A DNA stretch of 64,000 bases from Akkermansiaceae bacterium (GTDB taxonomy: Bacteria; Verrucomicrobiota; Verrucomicrobiia; Verrucomicrobiales; Akkermansiaceae), in NCBI GenBank assembly GCA_029866215.1, contig JARWZU010000011.1, forward strand, positions 62,001-126,000, written 5' to 3'. The position numbers and the translations under genes were made by a program. The notes under the pieces are model-generated. The model saw only the letters and a program-made list of their open reading frames with translations, made no database searches and was not told the origin of the DNA. Positions 52,183 through 61,865 of the stretch are shown piece after piece. Position 1 is the stretch's first letter. Each line of letters begins with the position of its first letter.

Positions 52183-53910
52183 GTGAACCACTCCGAGTTC
52201 AGCGACCGCCACTTTGCGACGCGTGAACGACTCTCTGAAGTCATCCGCGGCATCGCGGCATTGTCGGAAGAAACGGAGACAGAGCTTGGGCATTTGCTCT
52301 CGGAGTCAGGGGAGCGAATCGATCTTGATTCGCCATGGCTGATGGTCGTGGCTGGGGAGCCAATTGCAGACACGCCTCGCTTCATTCATGGTCTGGTGGG
52401 CCAGGATTTGGGTCCCGGAAACGCCTCGCAGAAGTCGGCTCGCATTCGTTGGTACCGCCATGGACTTGAAACCCGCAACAATACCCGCTCGGCGAATTTC
52501 GAAATTTGCGAGCGGCCGATTGATTTCTTGCGCCGTTTCAGTCTGGTTGAGGTGCCGAGCGCGCAGGTGGGATCTCAAATCCAGCTGGACGCCACCACCC
52601 GCTTGTTACCCCGTGCAGATTTGATTTTCATGGTTTTTCCTGCATCGAATCCTTGGGGAGCGGCGACGTGGAATGCCATCGCAACGTTCCCGCCGGAAAC
52701 TCTTGAAAAGACGGTACTTGTCCTTCAGCAGTCGAATCCGTGCGAGTCATCGGATTTGAAGGTGATCACGGGTCATGTGGCGGATCTGGCGGTGAAGCGA
52801 ATCGGACGGGTTCTTCCGCTTTTTACCGTTTCTGGCAAGCTAGCGAGTGAGGCGAAACGAACCAGTCCGCCCGCGGTGGAGACCTACCAGGCTAGTGGCT
52901 ATTTCGAGTTGGAGCATTTCATTGGGCAGCGGATTCGCGAGTCAAAGGACCGGCAGCAGATGTTGAAAACTTGGTATGAACGCGCGGAATCTGCCATCCG
53001 TCTCATCGATGATCAGATCGAGTCGCAGAGTCGAGCGCTCAGCGACCACGGTCGTTTCCTCGACACGATCGAGCGTGAGATTGATGACATCCGCGAATAT
53101 TTCATTGCCCGCTTGCCCCTTCATCTCGTGGGAGTCGCGGAGGTTTTTCAGTTAGAAACCATTGGGATTGCCAAGGTTCTCCGCCGGCGATTGGCAGTGA
53201 TACCCTCCGTTTATCGGCTTTTTGCGGCGGACCGAACGGGTGTGTCGATCGAGTCGCTTTTTATCGAGCGTCTCCAAGCGGCGGTTGAGGTTGTCGCCGA
53301 GAACGACGGGGCCGAGGTGGTTCTTCACTGCAAGCGCCATCGACAAACGTTGGATGCAAGGGCGAGGGAAACGATGGGGATCGATCTCAAAAATGCCGAT
53401 CAACTGGATGAAGTTTTGGACACGAGTAAAATCCATTTTAAGCAGCATTTGTCAGGGGCCGCTCGACACGGGGTTCATGATTTGCGAGTTCGGCATGAGT
53501 TGGAAAAGCAGATCCGGCGGCGCAATTCGGAGCTGCAGTCGTTCGTGATCGCGGTGCTGATTTCTACGTCGGCAGGAGGAATCACCGGGGCCCTTGGGGT
53601 TGCGTGGCTGCCGTTCGCATGTTGTGGAATTGCGGGGCTTTTGGGGCTTGTTTGCATCGTCAAGGCGTACGGCACCCGACGGGCCATTGAACACGAGTTT
53701 CAAAGTCGCCTGCTGGATGCGTGTGACGAATTTGCGACCATGCTCCGCTCGGATTACAGCGAAGCGCTGCGGCGGGTTTGCCAAGATTACGCATCGTCGT
53801 TGTCAGAGGTTCGAGGCTACCTTTTTCGTGAAAAGCATGCGCTCGCACCGCGTCTCAAGCGGTGGAAAGAGTTGTTCCTCACGCTCAAGGCGGTGGAGCA
53901 GGATCTTTGA
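52183..53910 (+). CDS. Dynamin-like protein with degenerate GTPase domain
   Basis: 575 residues beginning with GTG. After a helical start, residues about 51-76 read PWLMVVAGEPIADTPRFIHG and then LVGQDL, which lines up without gaps with the P-loop region of bacterial dynamin-like proteins (VVVGEFNAGKSTLINALLG). The GKST positions are DTPR here. The G3 DTPG position reads EVPS, and the G4 NKxD position reads QQSN. The rest is largely alpha-helical, with a hydrophobic paired segment near residues 447-488, as in dynamins with membrane paddles. I infer a dynamin-fold protein that no longer binds GTP. It follows the deacetylase by 16 bases. Confidence 0.65.
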   Translation: MNHSEFSDRHFATRERLSEVIRGIAALSEETETELGHLLSESGERIDLDSPWLMVVAGEPIADTPRFIHGLVGQDLGPGNASQKSARIRWYRHGLETRNNTRSANFEICERPIDFLRRFSLVEVPSAQVGSQIQLDATTRLLPRADLIFMVFPASNPWGAATWNAIATFPPETLEKTVLVLQQSNPCESSDLKVITGHVADLAVKRIGRVLPLFTVSGKLASEAKRTSPPAVETYQASGYFELEHFIGQRIRESKDRQQMLKTWYERAESAIRLIDDQIESQSRALSDHGRFLDTIEREIDDIREYFIARLPLHLVGVAEVFQLETIGIAKVLRRRLAVIPSVYRLFAADRTGVSIESLFIERLQAAVEVVAENDGAEVVLHCKRHRQTLDARARETMGIDLKNADQLDEVLDTSKIHFKQHLSGAARHGVHDLRVRHELEKQIRRRNSELQSFVIAVLISTSAGGITGALGVAWLPFACCGIAGLLGLVCIVKAYGTRRAIEHEFQSRLLDACDEFATMLRSDYSEALRRVCQDYASSLSEVRGYLFREKHALAPRLKRWKELFLTLKAVEQDL

Positions 53911-53960
53911 GCGAATCGAACCGCAAAATCGCTTCAAATGTAGACCCGCCAGTCACCAAC

Positions 53961-54470
53961 ATGCAACGGGAGGCTTCGCATGACGCAATGAGAGATCAGC
54001 GCTTTGTCGCAAAGCACCGCGGTGGGCCACTTGAGTTGGCGCATCACCAGTTGCTGGTGCTTTGGGCGGCGGATTGCGCGGAGCGGGTATTCTTGCGCTT
54101 CGAAGCGGCACAAGTAGATGATCGGCCTCGGCAAGCCATTGCGGTGGCGAGATTATGGGCGAGGGGAGAGGTTCGCACGGGAGCAGCACAAAAAGCATCG
54201 GTCGCCGCGCACGCTGCGGCCCGTAGTTTGAGCAATCCATTAGCGGTTGCCGTCGCACGGGCTGCGGGCCATGCGGCCGCCACCGCTCACATGGCGGATC
54301 ATTGCATCGGTGCTGCCAGCTACGCGCTCAAAGCCATTGAGGCCTCGCAAGGGGCGAGTGACGCCGAACTAGCGTGGCAGGACGCCCAAGTCCCAGAAAT
54401 ACTGCAGGCTTGGATCGTCCCAGCCATGCGCCGCGGGTTTCCTGCTCGATTTCGTGGGAAAAAGGAGTGA
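53961..54470 (+). CDS. Imm-5-like putative immunity-family protein
   Basis: 169 residues from the ATG at 53961 (MQREASHDAMRDQRFVAKH); ATG at 53988 is an alternative, and the track's 53862 start overlaps the preceding gene by 49 bases. The core LAHHQLLVLWAADCAERVFL, DDRPRQAIAVARLWARGE, and AGHAAATAHMADHCIGAASYALKA is the pattern of the putative immunity/Imm-5-like family, an all-helical fold with a repeated Ala/His-rich layout. No toxin gene is adjacent, so an immunity role is unproven. Confidence 0.7.
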   Translation: MQREASHDAMRDQRFVAKHRGGPLELAHHQLLVLWAADCAERVFLRFEAAQVDDRPRQAIAVARLWARGEVRTGAAQKASVAAHAAARSLSNPLAVAVARAAGHAAATAHMADHCIGAASYALKAIEASQGASDAELAWQDAQVPEILQAWIVPAMRRGFPARFRGKKE

Positions 54471-54806
54471 TTTTATCGTTAAATCTGGTGAAAGAGCTCT
54501 TTGAACGGCTCAGCTCGGGTTTTTGATGTTATCTCGGCACGGAAGTTCGTGCAATCGGCAGCAATTTTGCAGGATTTGACAAAAATTCGTCATTTTTTGA
54601 AGAAAATTTGAAAATAGGACTTGTCAGGTTCGATTCGGCTCCTAGAGTCGCCCCCCCCACAGCGAGGGCCGCTGACGATTTTATCGAAGCGGCTTAAATT
54701 ACAGGGAAAATTTATCGGGTGCAGCTCCGGAAAAAAGCTCTTACGAGGAATCCTCGTCGGCGCTCCGGTTTGCCCCCATGGGAAAATCAGAACCACGCAG
54801 GAAATC
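54471..54806 (+). other. Leader region of the str operon
   Basis: About 336 bases before rpsL. It holds an exact 12-bp palindrome AAAGAGCTCTTT (54491-54502), a TTGACA at 54576 without a matching -10 box at 16-18 bases, a run of eight C residues near 54652, and a short hairpin ACGAGG-AAT-CCTCGT at 54743-54757. A long leader is usual for ribosomal-protein operons and may carry an autoregulatory site. The open frame through it is an extension of rpsL and not coding. Confidence 0.5.
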
Positions 54807-55214
54807 ATGCCGACAATCAATCAGCTCGTTCGCAAGGGACGCCTCACTCCGGCCGAAAAGTCGAAGTCACCCGCTCTCGTGAACTGCCCACAGCGCCGCG
54901 GAGTATGTCTTCAAGTCATGACTCGGACGCCCAAGAAGCCGAACTCGGCTCTCCGCAAAGTGGCCAAAGTGCGCCTCACCAACGGATTCGAGGTCATCGC
55001 CTACATTGGTGGTGAAGGACACAACCTCCAGGAACACTCGATCGTCCTCGTTCGCGGTGGACGGGTTAAGGACCTTCCAGGGGTACGGTACCACATCGTT
55101 CGTGGTTCACTCGACACCCTTGGTATCGATAAGCGCCGCCAAAGCCGCTCGAAGTACGGTGCAAAGCGTCCGAAACCCGGCGCCGCTGCCGCTCCTGCCA
55201 AAAAAGGCAAGTAA
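54807..55214 (+). CDS. rpsL: 30S ribosomal protein S12
   Basis: 135 residues from the ATG at 54807 ([12 protein letters not shown]). It carries [31 protein letters not shown], with lysine 43 of the decoding loop in the streptomycin-sensitive state, and [16 protein letters not shown] with the aspartate often methylthiolated. The last 20 residues are Pro/Ala/Lys-rich. The track's 54621 start is an upstream in-frame extension without family likeness. First gene of the str operon. Confidence 0.97.
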   Translation: MPTINQLVRKGRLTPAEKSKSPALVNCPQRRGVCLQVMTRTPKKPNSALRKVAKVRLTNGFEVIAYIGGEGHNLQEHSIVLVRGGRVKDLPGVRYHIVRGSLDTLGIDKRRQSRSKYGAKRPKPGAAAAPAKKGK

Positions 55215-55250
55215 TTAACGGTCAACCATCCATCACAAACTCCAACCGCC

Positions 55251-55724
55251 ATGCCACGCCGCAAGCGCATTTTCACCAAGCCAGACCGTCGCGATCCTCG
55301 CTATGACAGTCCTCTCGTCGGTCACCTCATCACCAAGGTGATGGAGTCCGGCAAGCGTTCACTCGCTCAACGCATCGTTTATGCTGCGATTGACCGCGCC
55401 AACGAGGGTGTCGACACCATCGATCCACTCGAAGTCATTACCCGTGCCGTTGAAAATACCAAACCACGTGTGGAAGTGAAATCCCGCCGCGTGGGAGGTG
55501 CAACTTACCAGGTGCCGCTTGAAGTGGCGCCAGATCGCTCTGAGTCGCTTTCGATGCGTTGGCTTGTCAATTACGCCCGCAACCGCAAGGGGACTCCAAT
55601 GCACGTAGCCCTTGCCAATGAAATTAAGGACGCCGCCAACAACCAAGGCAGCGCCGTTCGCAAGCGTGACGACGTTCATAAGATGGCACAAGCCAACCGT
55701 GCCTTCGCCCATTTCCGTTTCTAA
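55251..55724 (+). CDS. rpsG: 30S ribosomal protein S7
   Basis: 157 residues. MPRRKRIFTKPDRRDPRYDS leads, followed by LITKVMESGKRSLAQRIVYAA, VENTKPRVEVKSRRVGGATYQVPLEV, and the C-terminal DDVHKMAQANRAFAHFRF. It nucleates assembly of the 30S head. It lies 36 bases after rpsL and 27 before fusA. No Shine-Dalgarno sequence is seen; the ATG sits in GCCATG. Confidence 0.97.
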   Translation: MPRRKRIFTKPDRRDPRYDSPLVGHLITKVMESGKRSLAQRIVYAAIDRANEGVDTIDPLEVITRAVENTKPRVEVKSRRVGGATYQVPLEVAPDRSESLSMRWLVNYARNRKGTPMHVALANEIKDAANNQGSAVRKRDDVHKMAQANRAFAHFRF

Positions 55725-55751
55725 TCGATCCTCGTACACGAGTTTTTCTCA

Positions 55752-57893
55752 GTGAATCCTAACAGTCCCAACCGCCAATACGTGCTCGACCGCACCCGAA
55801 ATATCGGGATCGCTGCGCACATTGATGCGGGTAAGACAACGCTCACCGAGCGGATTCTCTTCTACACTGGGATGATCCACAAAATCGGCGAAGTCCACGA
55901 TGGCGGCGCAACGACGGACTGGATGGAGCAAGAGCGCGAACGTGGAATTACGATCACTTCCGCTGCCGTCACGACTGAGTGGTGGCAACACGAGGAGCCT
56001 GGAATGACCAAGCTCTTTCCGAGCCAAAAAAATCGGATCAATATCATTGATACTCCAGGACACGTTGATTTCACCGCAGAAGTCGAGCGTTCCCTCAGAG
56101 TCCTCGACGGTGCAATTGTGGTTTTCTGCGGTGTTGCTGGTGTTCAGCCTCAGTCCGAGACCGTTTGGCGCCAAGCGACGAAGTACCGTGTACCTCGACT
56201 CGTGTTCGTCAACAAGATGGACCGTACCGGGGCAAACTTCGAGAATGTCTTTTCTGAGGTGAAGGAAAAGCTCGGTGCAAACGCCGTGAAAGTCCTCATT
56301 CCAATCGGTTCTGAAGATCAGTTGATCGGACAGATCGACGTGGTCAACCAGAAGGCTGTCTATTTTTCGGATGACGACAAGTTCGGTTCGACTTACACAG
56401 TCAAGGAGCTTGAAGGAGATCTCATCGATCTCTGCAAGCAGGCTCACGACGAGCTGGTGAATGCTGTTGCTGATGTCGACGAATTGGTTGGGGAAAAATT
56501 CCTCAACGAAGAAACCATCACGCTGGAGGAACTCAAACAGGGGATCCGCCGCGCAACGATCGCAAACCATCTGGTTCCAGTCGCGGGTGGTTCGGCCTTC
56601 AAAAACAAAGGTGTCCAGTACCTGCTCGATGCCGTCATCGACTATCTTCCAAGCCCGCTAGACATTCCTTCGGCGATCGGAATGGACCCCGACCATGAGG
56701 AAACTCAGATCGAAGTCGTCACCTCCGACAACGAGAAATTCGTCTCACTCGCATTCAAGCTTTGGGCGGACAAGTTCGTCGGCAAGTTGGTGTTCTTCCG
56801 CGTTTACTCCGGTGTCATTCGCAAAGGTGACACTGTTTACAACCCTCGCACTCGCCGTTCGGAGCGTGTTGGTCGCCTGATTCAGATTCAAGCAAACGAG
56901 CACAAAGACATCGATGCCTGCTACGCTGGCGACATTGCGGCAATGGTGGGGATTAAAAATGTCACCACCGGCGACACGCTCGCTGCGGAAAAGTACGACG
57001 TGGTCTTGGAGCCACCGACCTTCCCAGAACCGGTTATCTCGATGGCTGTCGAACCGAAGACCGTCGCTGACCAAGAGAAGTTGGGACTTGCCCTCGGCCG
57101 CTTGTCGGAAGAGGACCCGACCTTCATGGTGAAAACCGATGAAGAAACTGGCCAAGTCATCATTTCTGGTATGGGTGAGCTTCACCTAGAAATCATCATC
57201 GATCGCATCCGCCGCGAATTCAAGGTAGAGGCAAACACCGGTGCTCCTCAAATCGCTTACCGCGAAACCATCACGCAGTCTGCGGGTGGCGAGGGCAAGC
57301 TGATCAAGCAATCCGGTGGCCGTGGTCAATATGGCCACGTTGTTCTCTCGATCCAGCCGAATGACAAAGGAAAAGGCCTTACCATCGAAAATAAGGTGAT
57401 CGGTGGCGCGATTCCTAAGGAATACATCAACGCAGTTTACAAGGGGATCACGGAGTCCATGTCGAATGGCGTAATTGCGGGCTACCCTGTCATCGATGTG
57501 CTTGTCGAGATTCTCGATGGTTCCTACCACGACGTGGATTCGAACGAAAATGCATTTACGATGGCCGCCATTTTTGCAATGAAGGATGGCTTTAAGAAGG
57601 CAAACTCGATTCTTCTTGAGCCCATCATGGCCGTCGAAGTTTCAACGCCTGATGACTACCAAGGTGATGTGATGGGGGATCTCAGCCGCCGCAGGGGCCA
57701 GATTCAAAACACCGAGTCCAAGGGCAGACTCTCCATCGTCCACGCCAACGTTCCTCTCAAAGAAATGTTCGGCTACTCCACCGCCGTACGCACTCTCTCT
57801 TCGGGCCGCGCTTCTTATGCAATGACCCCATCGCATTTCGAGCAAGTCCCTAAAAACATCGTCGAAGAAATCGTCAGCGACCGCATGGGCTAA
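55752..57893 (+). CDS. fusA: Elongation factor G
   Basis: 713 residues starting with GTG. A GTPase that moves tRNAs and mRNA during translocation. G1 is [15 protein letters not shown], switch I region ends in [10 protein letters not shown]3 is DTPGHVDFT, and G4 is NKMDRTGAN. Domains II to V follow, with [13 protein letters not shown] in domain III and the domain IV region [12 protein letters not shown]. tuf, which usually follows fusA in the str operon, is absent; rpsJ begins 46 bases later. Confidence 0.97.
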   Translation: MNPNSPNRQYVLDRTRNIGIAAHIDAGKTTLTERILFYTGMIHKIGEVHDGGATTDWMEQERERGITITSAAVTTEWWQHEEPGMTKLFPSQKNRINIIDTPGHVDFTAEVERSLRVLDGAIVVFCGVAGVQPQSETVWRQATKYRVPRLVFVNKMDRTGANFENVFSEVKEKLGANAVKVLIPIGSEDQLIGQIDVVNQKAVYFSDDDKFGSTYTVKELEGDLIDLCKQAHDELVNAVADVDELVGEKFLNEETITLEELKQGIRRATIANHLVPVAGGSAFKNKGVQYLLDAVIDYLPSPLDIPSAIGMDPDHEETQIEVVTSDNEKFVSLAFKLWADKFVGKLVFFRVYSGVIRKGDTVYNPRTRRSERVGRLIQIQANEHKDIDACYAGDIAAMVGIKNVTTGDTLAAEKYDVVLEPPTFPEPVISMAVEPKTVADQEKLGLALGRLSEEDPTFMVKTDEETGQVIISGMGELHLEIIIDRIRREFKVEANTGAPQIAYRETITQSAGGEGKLIKQSGGRGQYGHVVLSIQPNDKGKGLTIENKVIGGAIPKEYINAVYKGITESMSNGVIAGYPVIDVLVEILDGSYHDVDSNENAFTMAAIFAMKDGFKKANSILLEPIMAVEVSTPDDYQGDVMGDLSRRRGQIQNTESKGRLSIVHANVPLKEMFGYSTAVRTLSSGRASYAMTPSHFEQVPKNIVEEIVSDRMG

Positions 57894-57939
57894 TATGCCC
57901 TTTCACTAACTCACGCAAACCGCCAACTCAATCTCCACC

Positions 57940-58248
57940 ATGGAAAACCAGAAAATCCGAATCCGCCTGCGTGCCTTTGATCACCGTGCGATCGACCGTT
58001 CAGCTCAAGAAATCGTCGAAACCGCTAAGAGAACTGGAGCCCGCGTTGCCGGACCGATCCCGCTCCCAACTCGCATCGAAAAGTTCACCGTTAACCGCTC
58101 GGTTCACGTGAACAAAAAGTCGATGGAGCAGTTCGAAATCCGCACCCACAAGCGCCTTCTCGACATCGTCGATCCAACCGCACGCACCGTCGATGAGCTC
58201 AAAAAGCTCAATCTTCCTGCCGGTGTGGACATCACCATCCGCATCTGA
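57940..58248 (+). CDS. rpsJ: 30S ribosomal protein S10
   Basis: 102 residues: [26 protein letters not shown], then [35 protein letters not shown], and a C-terminal GVDITIRI. It binds 16S rRNA in the head and also takes part in Nus-factor antitermination with NusB. First gene of the S10 operon. The ATG lies in CACCATG without a Shine-Dalgarno sequence. Confidence 0.97.
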   Translation: MENQKIRIRLRAFDHRAIDRSAQEIVETAKRTGARVAGPIPLPTRIEKFTVNRSVHVNKKSMEQFEIRTHKRLLDIVDPTARTVDELKKLNLPAGVDITIRI

Positions 58249-58304
58249 GTTTTTTTGAATCAGATTTTCTACTCTCACTTTTCACTCTCAACTTCAATAC
58301 CGCC

Positions 58305-58940
58305 ATGTCACTCGGCCTCCTCGGCAAAAAAATCGGAATGACCCGCCTGTTCGACCAACAGGCAGGGATCATGATCCCTGTCACCGTCATCGACGTTTCC
58401 GGCAACACGGTTCTTCAGGTCAAGACCCCAGAAACCGATGGTTACACTGCAGTCCAAGTCGGCTATGGCGATCAGAAAGAACAACGTGTGAGCAAGCCAG
58501 CTCTCGGAATCTTCAAGAAAGCAGGATCAACTCCGAAGCGCTTCATCCAAGAGTTCCGTCTCGAGAATGGCACCGAAGCTCCAGCCGTGCATCCCGGCCT
58601 TGAAACTTTCACTGAAGGCCAGTGGGTTGACGTGATTGGTGAATCGAAGGGACGCGGTTTCCAAGGTGCCGTCAAGCGCCACGGCTTCGGCGGTCTCAAA
58701 ATGACCCACGGATCCATGATGCATCGCCGGACGGGTGCAATTGGTTGCCGCTCGACCCCAGGTCGGGTTTGGAAAAACCAAAAAATGCCAGGTCACATGG
58801 GTACAACCCGTGCCACCGTCCAAAATCTCAAAATTGTCGCCGTACGCGCTGAAGATGGTGTTATCCTCGTCTCTGGTGCAGTTCCCGGTTCAAACGGAAA
58901 CTATGTTACCGTCCGCCCCGCAAAGAAAAAGTCCGCCTAA
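58305..58940 (+). CDS. rplC: 50S ribosomal protein L3
   Basis: 211 residues. SLGLLGKKIGMTRLFDQ opens the protein; the conserved loop near the peptidyl-transferase centre reads GFGGLKMTHGSMMHRRTGAIG followed by RVWKNQKMPGHMG. It is an early assembly protein of the 50S subunit. Standard second gene of the S10 operon. Confidence 0.97.
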   Translation: MSLGLLGKKIGMTRLFDQQAGIMIPVTVIDVSGNTVLQVKTPETDGYTAVQVGYGDQKEQRVSKPALGIFKKAGSTPKRFIQEFRLENGTEAPAVHPGLETFTEGQWVDVIGESKGRGFQGAVKRHGFGGLKMTHGSMMHRRTGAIGCRSTPGRVWKNQKMPGHMGTTRATVQNLKIVAVRAEDGVILVSGAVPGSNGNYVTVRPAKKKSA

Positions 58941-58977
58941 TCGGGTGGCATTCTGAAACATTTCACGATTCACAGTC

Positions 58978-59586
58978 ATGTCAGCTAAGACTTTCACCGC
59001 AGAAGACGCTCAAGCCGCCAACCTCGTGTTGGTAGGTGCTGAGAAAGGTCGCCAAGCCGTTCACGATCTCGTGATCGCCTACCGCGCCAACCGCCGCACC
59101 GGCTCCGCATGCACGAAAACCCGTGGCGAGGTTTCCGGTAACAACCGTAAGATATATAAGCAAAAAGGCACTGGCGGCGCACGCCACGGCGACAAACGCG
59201 CTCCGATCTTCGTCGGTGGTGGTGTTGTTTTCGGCCCACGCCCAAGAGATTATTCCAAGAAGGTGACCAAGACTGTCCGCAAGCTCGCGCTTCGTCGCAC
59301 CCTTGGTGACTTGGTTCGTGCTGAAAAAATCAAGTCCGTAGAGAGCTTTTCCGTGGCCGATGGAAAGACAAAGTCTTTCATTGCCGCCCTCGATGCGCTC
59401 GTCAACCCTGGCAAAATCCTGGTGGTTGCCAACCACTTCGACGATTCCACCTACTTAGCCGGCCGCAATGTCGCTTGGGTTCAGTTGGTGAATGCCTCCG
59501 ACGTTAACGTCGAACAACTCCTCCTCGCCAACAGTGTCATCCTCGTGGGTGATGCCGTTCAAACTCTTGCAGCTCGTACTGCCTGA
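58978..59586 (+). CDS. rplD: 50S ribosomal protein L4
   Basis: 202 residues. The tentacle loop that lines the exit tunnel reads [40 protein letters not shown], which is the family signature. The C-terminal globular part is typical. In E. coli L4 represses the S10 operon; whether this applies here is not known, as no S10 leader like that of E. coli is recognisable. Confidence 0.96.
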   Translation: MSAKTFTAEDAQAANLVLVGAEKGRQAVHDLVIAYRANRRTGSACTKTRGEVSGNNRKIYKQKGTGGARHGDKRAPIFVGGGVVFGPRPRDYSKKVTKTVRKLALRRTLGDLVRAEKIKSVESFSVADGKTKSFIAALDALVNPGKILVVANHFDDSTYLAGRNVAWVQLVNASDVNVEQLLLANSVILVGDAVQTLAARTA

Positions 59587-59609
59587 ACCCCGGACCTAAT
59601 ACCGAGATT

Positions 59610-59894
59610 ATGAAAGACATTTACCAGGTCATTAAAAACGTCCGACTCTCCGAAAAAGCAACCTTGCTTCAAGAGACAAATAACGAGATCACTCTCGAAG
59701 TTGACCGCAAGGCCAACAAACTCGAGATCAAACAAGCCGTTGAACAGCTCTTCGGAAAAACTGTCTTGGCCGTCCGCACTGCCAACTATGACGGTAAACT
59801 CCGCCGCCAACGACGCGCCGATGCCGGTCGCACTAACCACTGGAAGAAAGCCATCGTTCGCCTCAAGGAAGGTGAATCTCTCGACCTCGTCTGA
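59610..59894 (+). CDS. rplW: 50S ribosomal protein L23
   Basis: 94 residues with YQVIKNVRLSEKATLLQET, ITLEVDRKANKLEIKQAVEQLFGKTVLAVRT, and the extended loop GKLRRQRRADAGRTNHWKKAIVRL. L23 sits at the exit of the peptide tunnel and docks trigger factor and SRP. Standard order in the S10 operon. Confidence 0.96.
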   Translation: MKDIYQVIKNVRLSEKATLLQETNNEITLEVDRKANKLEIKQAVEQLFGKTVLAVRTANYDGKLRRQRRADAGRTNHWKKAIVRLKEGESLDLV

Positions 59895-59942
59895 GTGATC
59901 CATCCGTTGTTCCCAACGTAATAAACTAACGTTCAGATTGCC

Positions 59943-60788
59943 ATGCCCCTGAAAAATTTCAAGCCAATCACTCCATCTGCCCGCTACAAGAGTCTTCCGT
60001 CCTTCGACGAGATTACCAAGAGCAAGCCTGAGAAGAGTCTTCTCACTCCACTCAAGCGCAGTGGTGGTCGTAATAACACCGGCCGCATCACCTGCCGTCA
60101 CATCGGTGGTGGTCACAAGCGTCACTACCGTCTGATCGATTTCAAGCGCGGCAAGCACGATGCTCCTGCAACCGTCGTTGGTATCGAGTACGATCCAAAC
60201 CGCACCTGCCGCATCGCGCTCATCCAATATGCCGACGGACAAAAGTCTTACATCCTTGCACCGCTTGGTCTTGAGGTTGGGAGCACAGTCGTCGCTGGCG
60301 AGAATGTTGCACCGAAGACGGGAAATGCCATGCCTCTCAGCGCTGTTCCACTTGGTACTTCGATTCATAACATCGAGTTGATCCCAGGTAATGGCGGCAA
60401 GGTCGCACGTGCCGCGGGCCAGCTCGCCGTCCTTTCCAACCGCGATGGTGGTTGGGCGCTCGTGAAAATGCCTTCAGGTGAGATTCGCCGATTCAATGAT
60501 CGTTGTTTCTGTACGATCGGGCAGGTCGGAAATCGTGACCACATGAACGAAACCTCAGGCAAAGCCGGCCGCACTCGCTGGCAGGGTGTCCGCCCAACCG
60601 TCCGTGGTATGACGATGAACCCAGTCGATCACCCCAACGGCGGTGGTGAAGGTAAGTCGAAGTCCGGTGGTGGTCGTCAGCACCTCACGAGCCCATGGGG
60701 CCACGCGAAGGGTCAAAAGACCCGCAACAAGCGCAAGCCAACCAGTGTGTTCATTGTCGAGTCTCGCCACAAGGCGAAGAAGAAGTAA
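59943..60788 (+). CDS. rplB: 50S ribosomal protein L2
   Basis: 281 residues. [33 protein letters not shown] near the N-terminus and the C-terminal [27 protein letters not shown] are the invariant regions; the latter carries the histidine near the peptidyl-transferase centre. It is the largest protein of the 50S core and needed for subunit joining. Confidence 0.97.
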   Translation: MPLKNFKPITPSARYKSLPSFDEITKSKPEKSLLTPLKRSGGRNNTGRITCRHIGGGHKRHYRLIDFKRGKHDAPATVVGIEYDPNRTCRIALIQYADGQKSYILAPLGLEVGSTVVAGENVAPKTGNAMPLSAVPLGTSIHNIELIPGNGGKVARAAGQLAVLSNRDGGWALVKMPSGEIRRFNDRCFCTIGQVGNRDHMNETSGKAGRTRWQGVRPTVRGMTMNPVDHPNGGGEGKSKSGGGRQHLTSPWGHAKGQKTRNKRKPTSVFIVESRHKAKKK

Positions 60789-60822
60789 TCCCATTTCTTG
60801 AACCATTCAACTTACTGATTTC

Positions 60823-61095
60823 ATGCCACGCTCACTAAAAAAAGGCCCATTCGTCGACCAAAAGCTTCTTGCGAAGATCGATGCTGTTGCCGACGCCGGA
60901 TCCGACCGCAAGCCCATCAAAACATGGAGCCGCAAGTCGATGATCACTCCAGACTTCGTCAGCCACAACTTTGCAGTACACAACGGCAAGACGTTCGTGC
61001 CGGTGTACGTCACGGAAAATATGGTTGGCCATAAGCTTGGCGAATTCGCACCGACCCGGATTTTCCGGACTCACGGTGGTATCGGCAAGAAGTAA
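60823..61095 (+). CDS. rpsS: 30S ribosomal protein S19
   Basis: 90 residues: [64 protein letters not shown] and the C-terminal [10 protein letters not shown]. It sits in the 30S head with S13. In most bacteria rplV follows directly; here a gene for an exported coiled-coil protein intervenes after 26 bases. Confidence 0.97.
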   Translation: MPRSLKKGPFVDQKLLAKIDAVADAGSDRKPIKTWSRKSMITPDFVSHNFAVHNGKTFVPVYVTENMVGHKLGEFAPTRIFRTHGGIGKK

Positions 61096-61121
61096 ACCTT
61101 TTAGGCGTCATCCTCGTATCC

Positions 61122-61847
61122 ATGTCCTCGACATTCCATTTCAAAGCAGTTGCCACGGCCCTTGGGTTTATGGCCGTCGCGGAGATGTGTGTCGGAGAGG
61201 TGCCAACCGCTGCACAATACCAGGACCGGATTGTTGCGCTCGAGACCCAGAATCAAACACTGCAACGCAGCTTGGTTGAGGCAAATCGGGGCGAGAAGCA
61301 AGCTTCTGAGCAATTGGCTCAGGTCCGTGAGCGCCTTGAAGCTCTTGGGAAAAATCTTCTCGATGGTGGTGACGATCGGCTCATCCATGCTGCAGCTGAC
61401 CTGCAGTTGGCAAATGAGAAAGCTTCAAGTCTCGAGCACTCGGCGATGAACCTGACTTCGGCCATCACCGATTACCTGCATCAGGCAGTGGTTTCTGACC
61501 CCGCTGCAAGAATTCGTGTAGAAACTTCTCTCAGAGAGCTTGACGCTGTCCTTGGACTGCGTCAAAAGCCTCTCCCCGATGTTCACGCCGGCTCGCTCCA
61601 GCAAGCTCGGATTGTGAGTCTCGATCAGGAAAGCGGAATGATGGTTTTGAATCTTGGTGAAACCCAAGGTGCCAAAATTGGAATGACGTTCACTCTCACC
61701 CGTGGGCAGCAGCCTTACGGTAAAGCCATTCTCGCTGATGTCCGCAAGGGCGTCAGTGGTGCCTTTGTCGAAAACCTCGACAACGTCGCCGAATCCCCAC
61801 GCACAGGCGATCTCGCCAATCTCGAAACACAAGCATCCGCTCAGTAA
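61122..61847 (+). CDS. Exported coiled-coil protein of unknown function inside the S10 operon
   Basis: 241 residues with a likely signal sequence (FKAVATALGFMAVAEMCVGE), a coiled-coil region at about residues 32-80 (YQDRIVALETQNQTLQRSLV, EKQASEQLAQVRERLEAL), a helical middle part, and a C-terminal beta domain (ARIVSLDQESGMMVLNLGET, AKIGMTFTLTRG, YGKAILADVRKGVSGAFVEN). That last domain resembles C-terminal barrels of flagellar FlgT or similar envelope proteins, where NLG.xxGxxxGMxF is common. It is not a ribosomal protein. It lies 26 bases after rpsS and 18 before rplV, so it must be on the S10 transcript. The start is not preceded by a Shine-Dalgarno sequence, like its neighbours. Confidence 0.82.
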   Translation: MSSTFHFKAVATALGFMAVAEMCVGEVPTAAQYQDRIVALETQNQTLQRSLVEANRGEKQASEQLAQVRERLEALGKNLLDGGDDRLIHAAADLQLANEKASSLEHSAMNLTSAITDYLHQAVVSDPAARIRVETSLRELDAVLGLRQKPLPDVHAGSLQQARIVSLDQESGMMVLNLGETQGAKIGMTFTLTRGQQPYGKAILADVRKGVSGAFVENLDNVAESPRTGDLANLETQASAQ

Positions 61848-61865
61848 TTATCCACGCCCGACGAC

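Noticed and set aside
54576-54604. TTGACA as the -35 box of the str operon promoter
   Set aside because: No acceptable -10 box at 16-18 bases, so I did not list it as a promoter.
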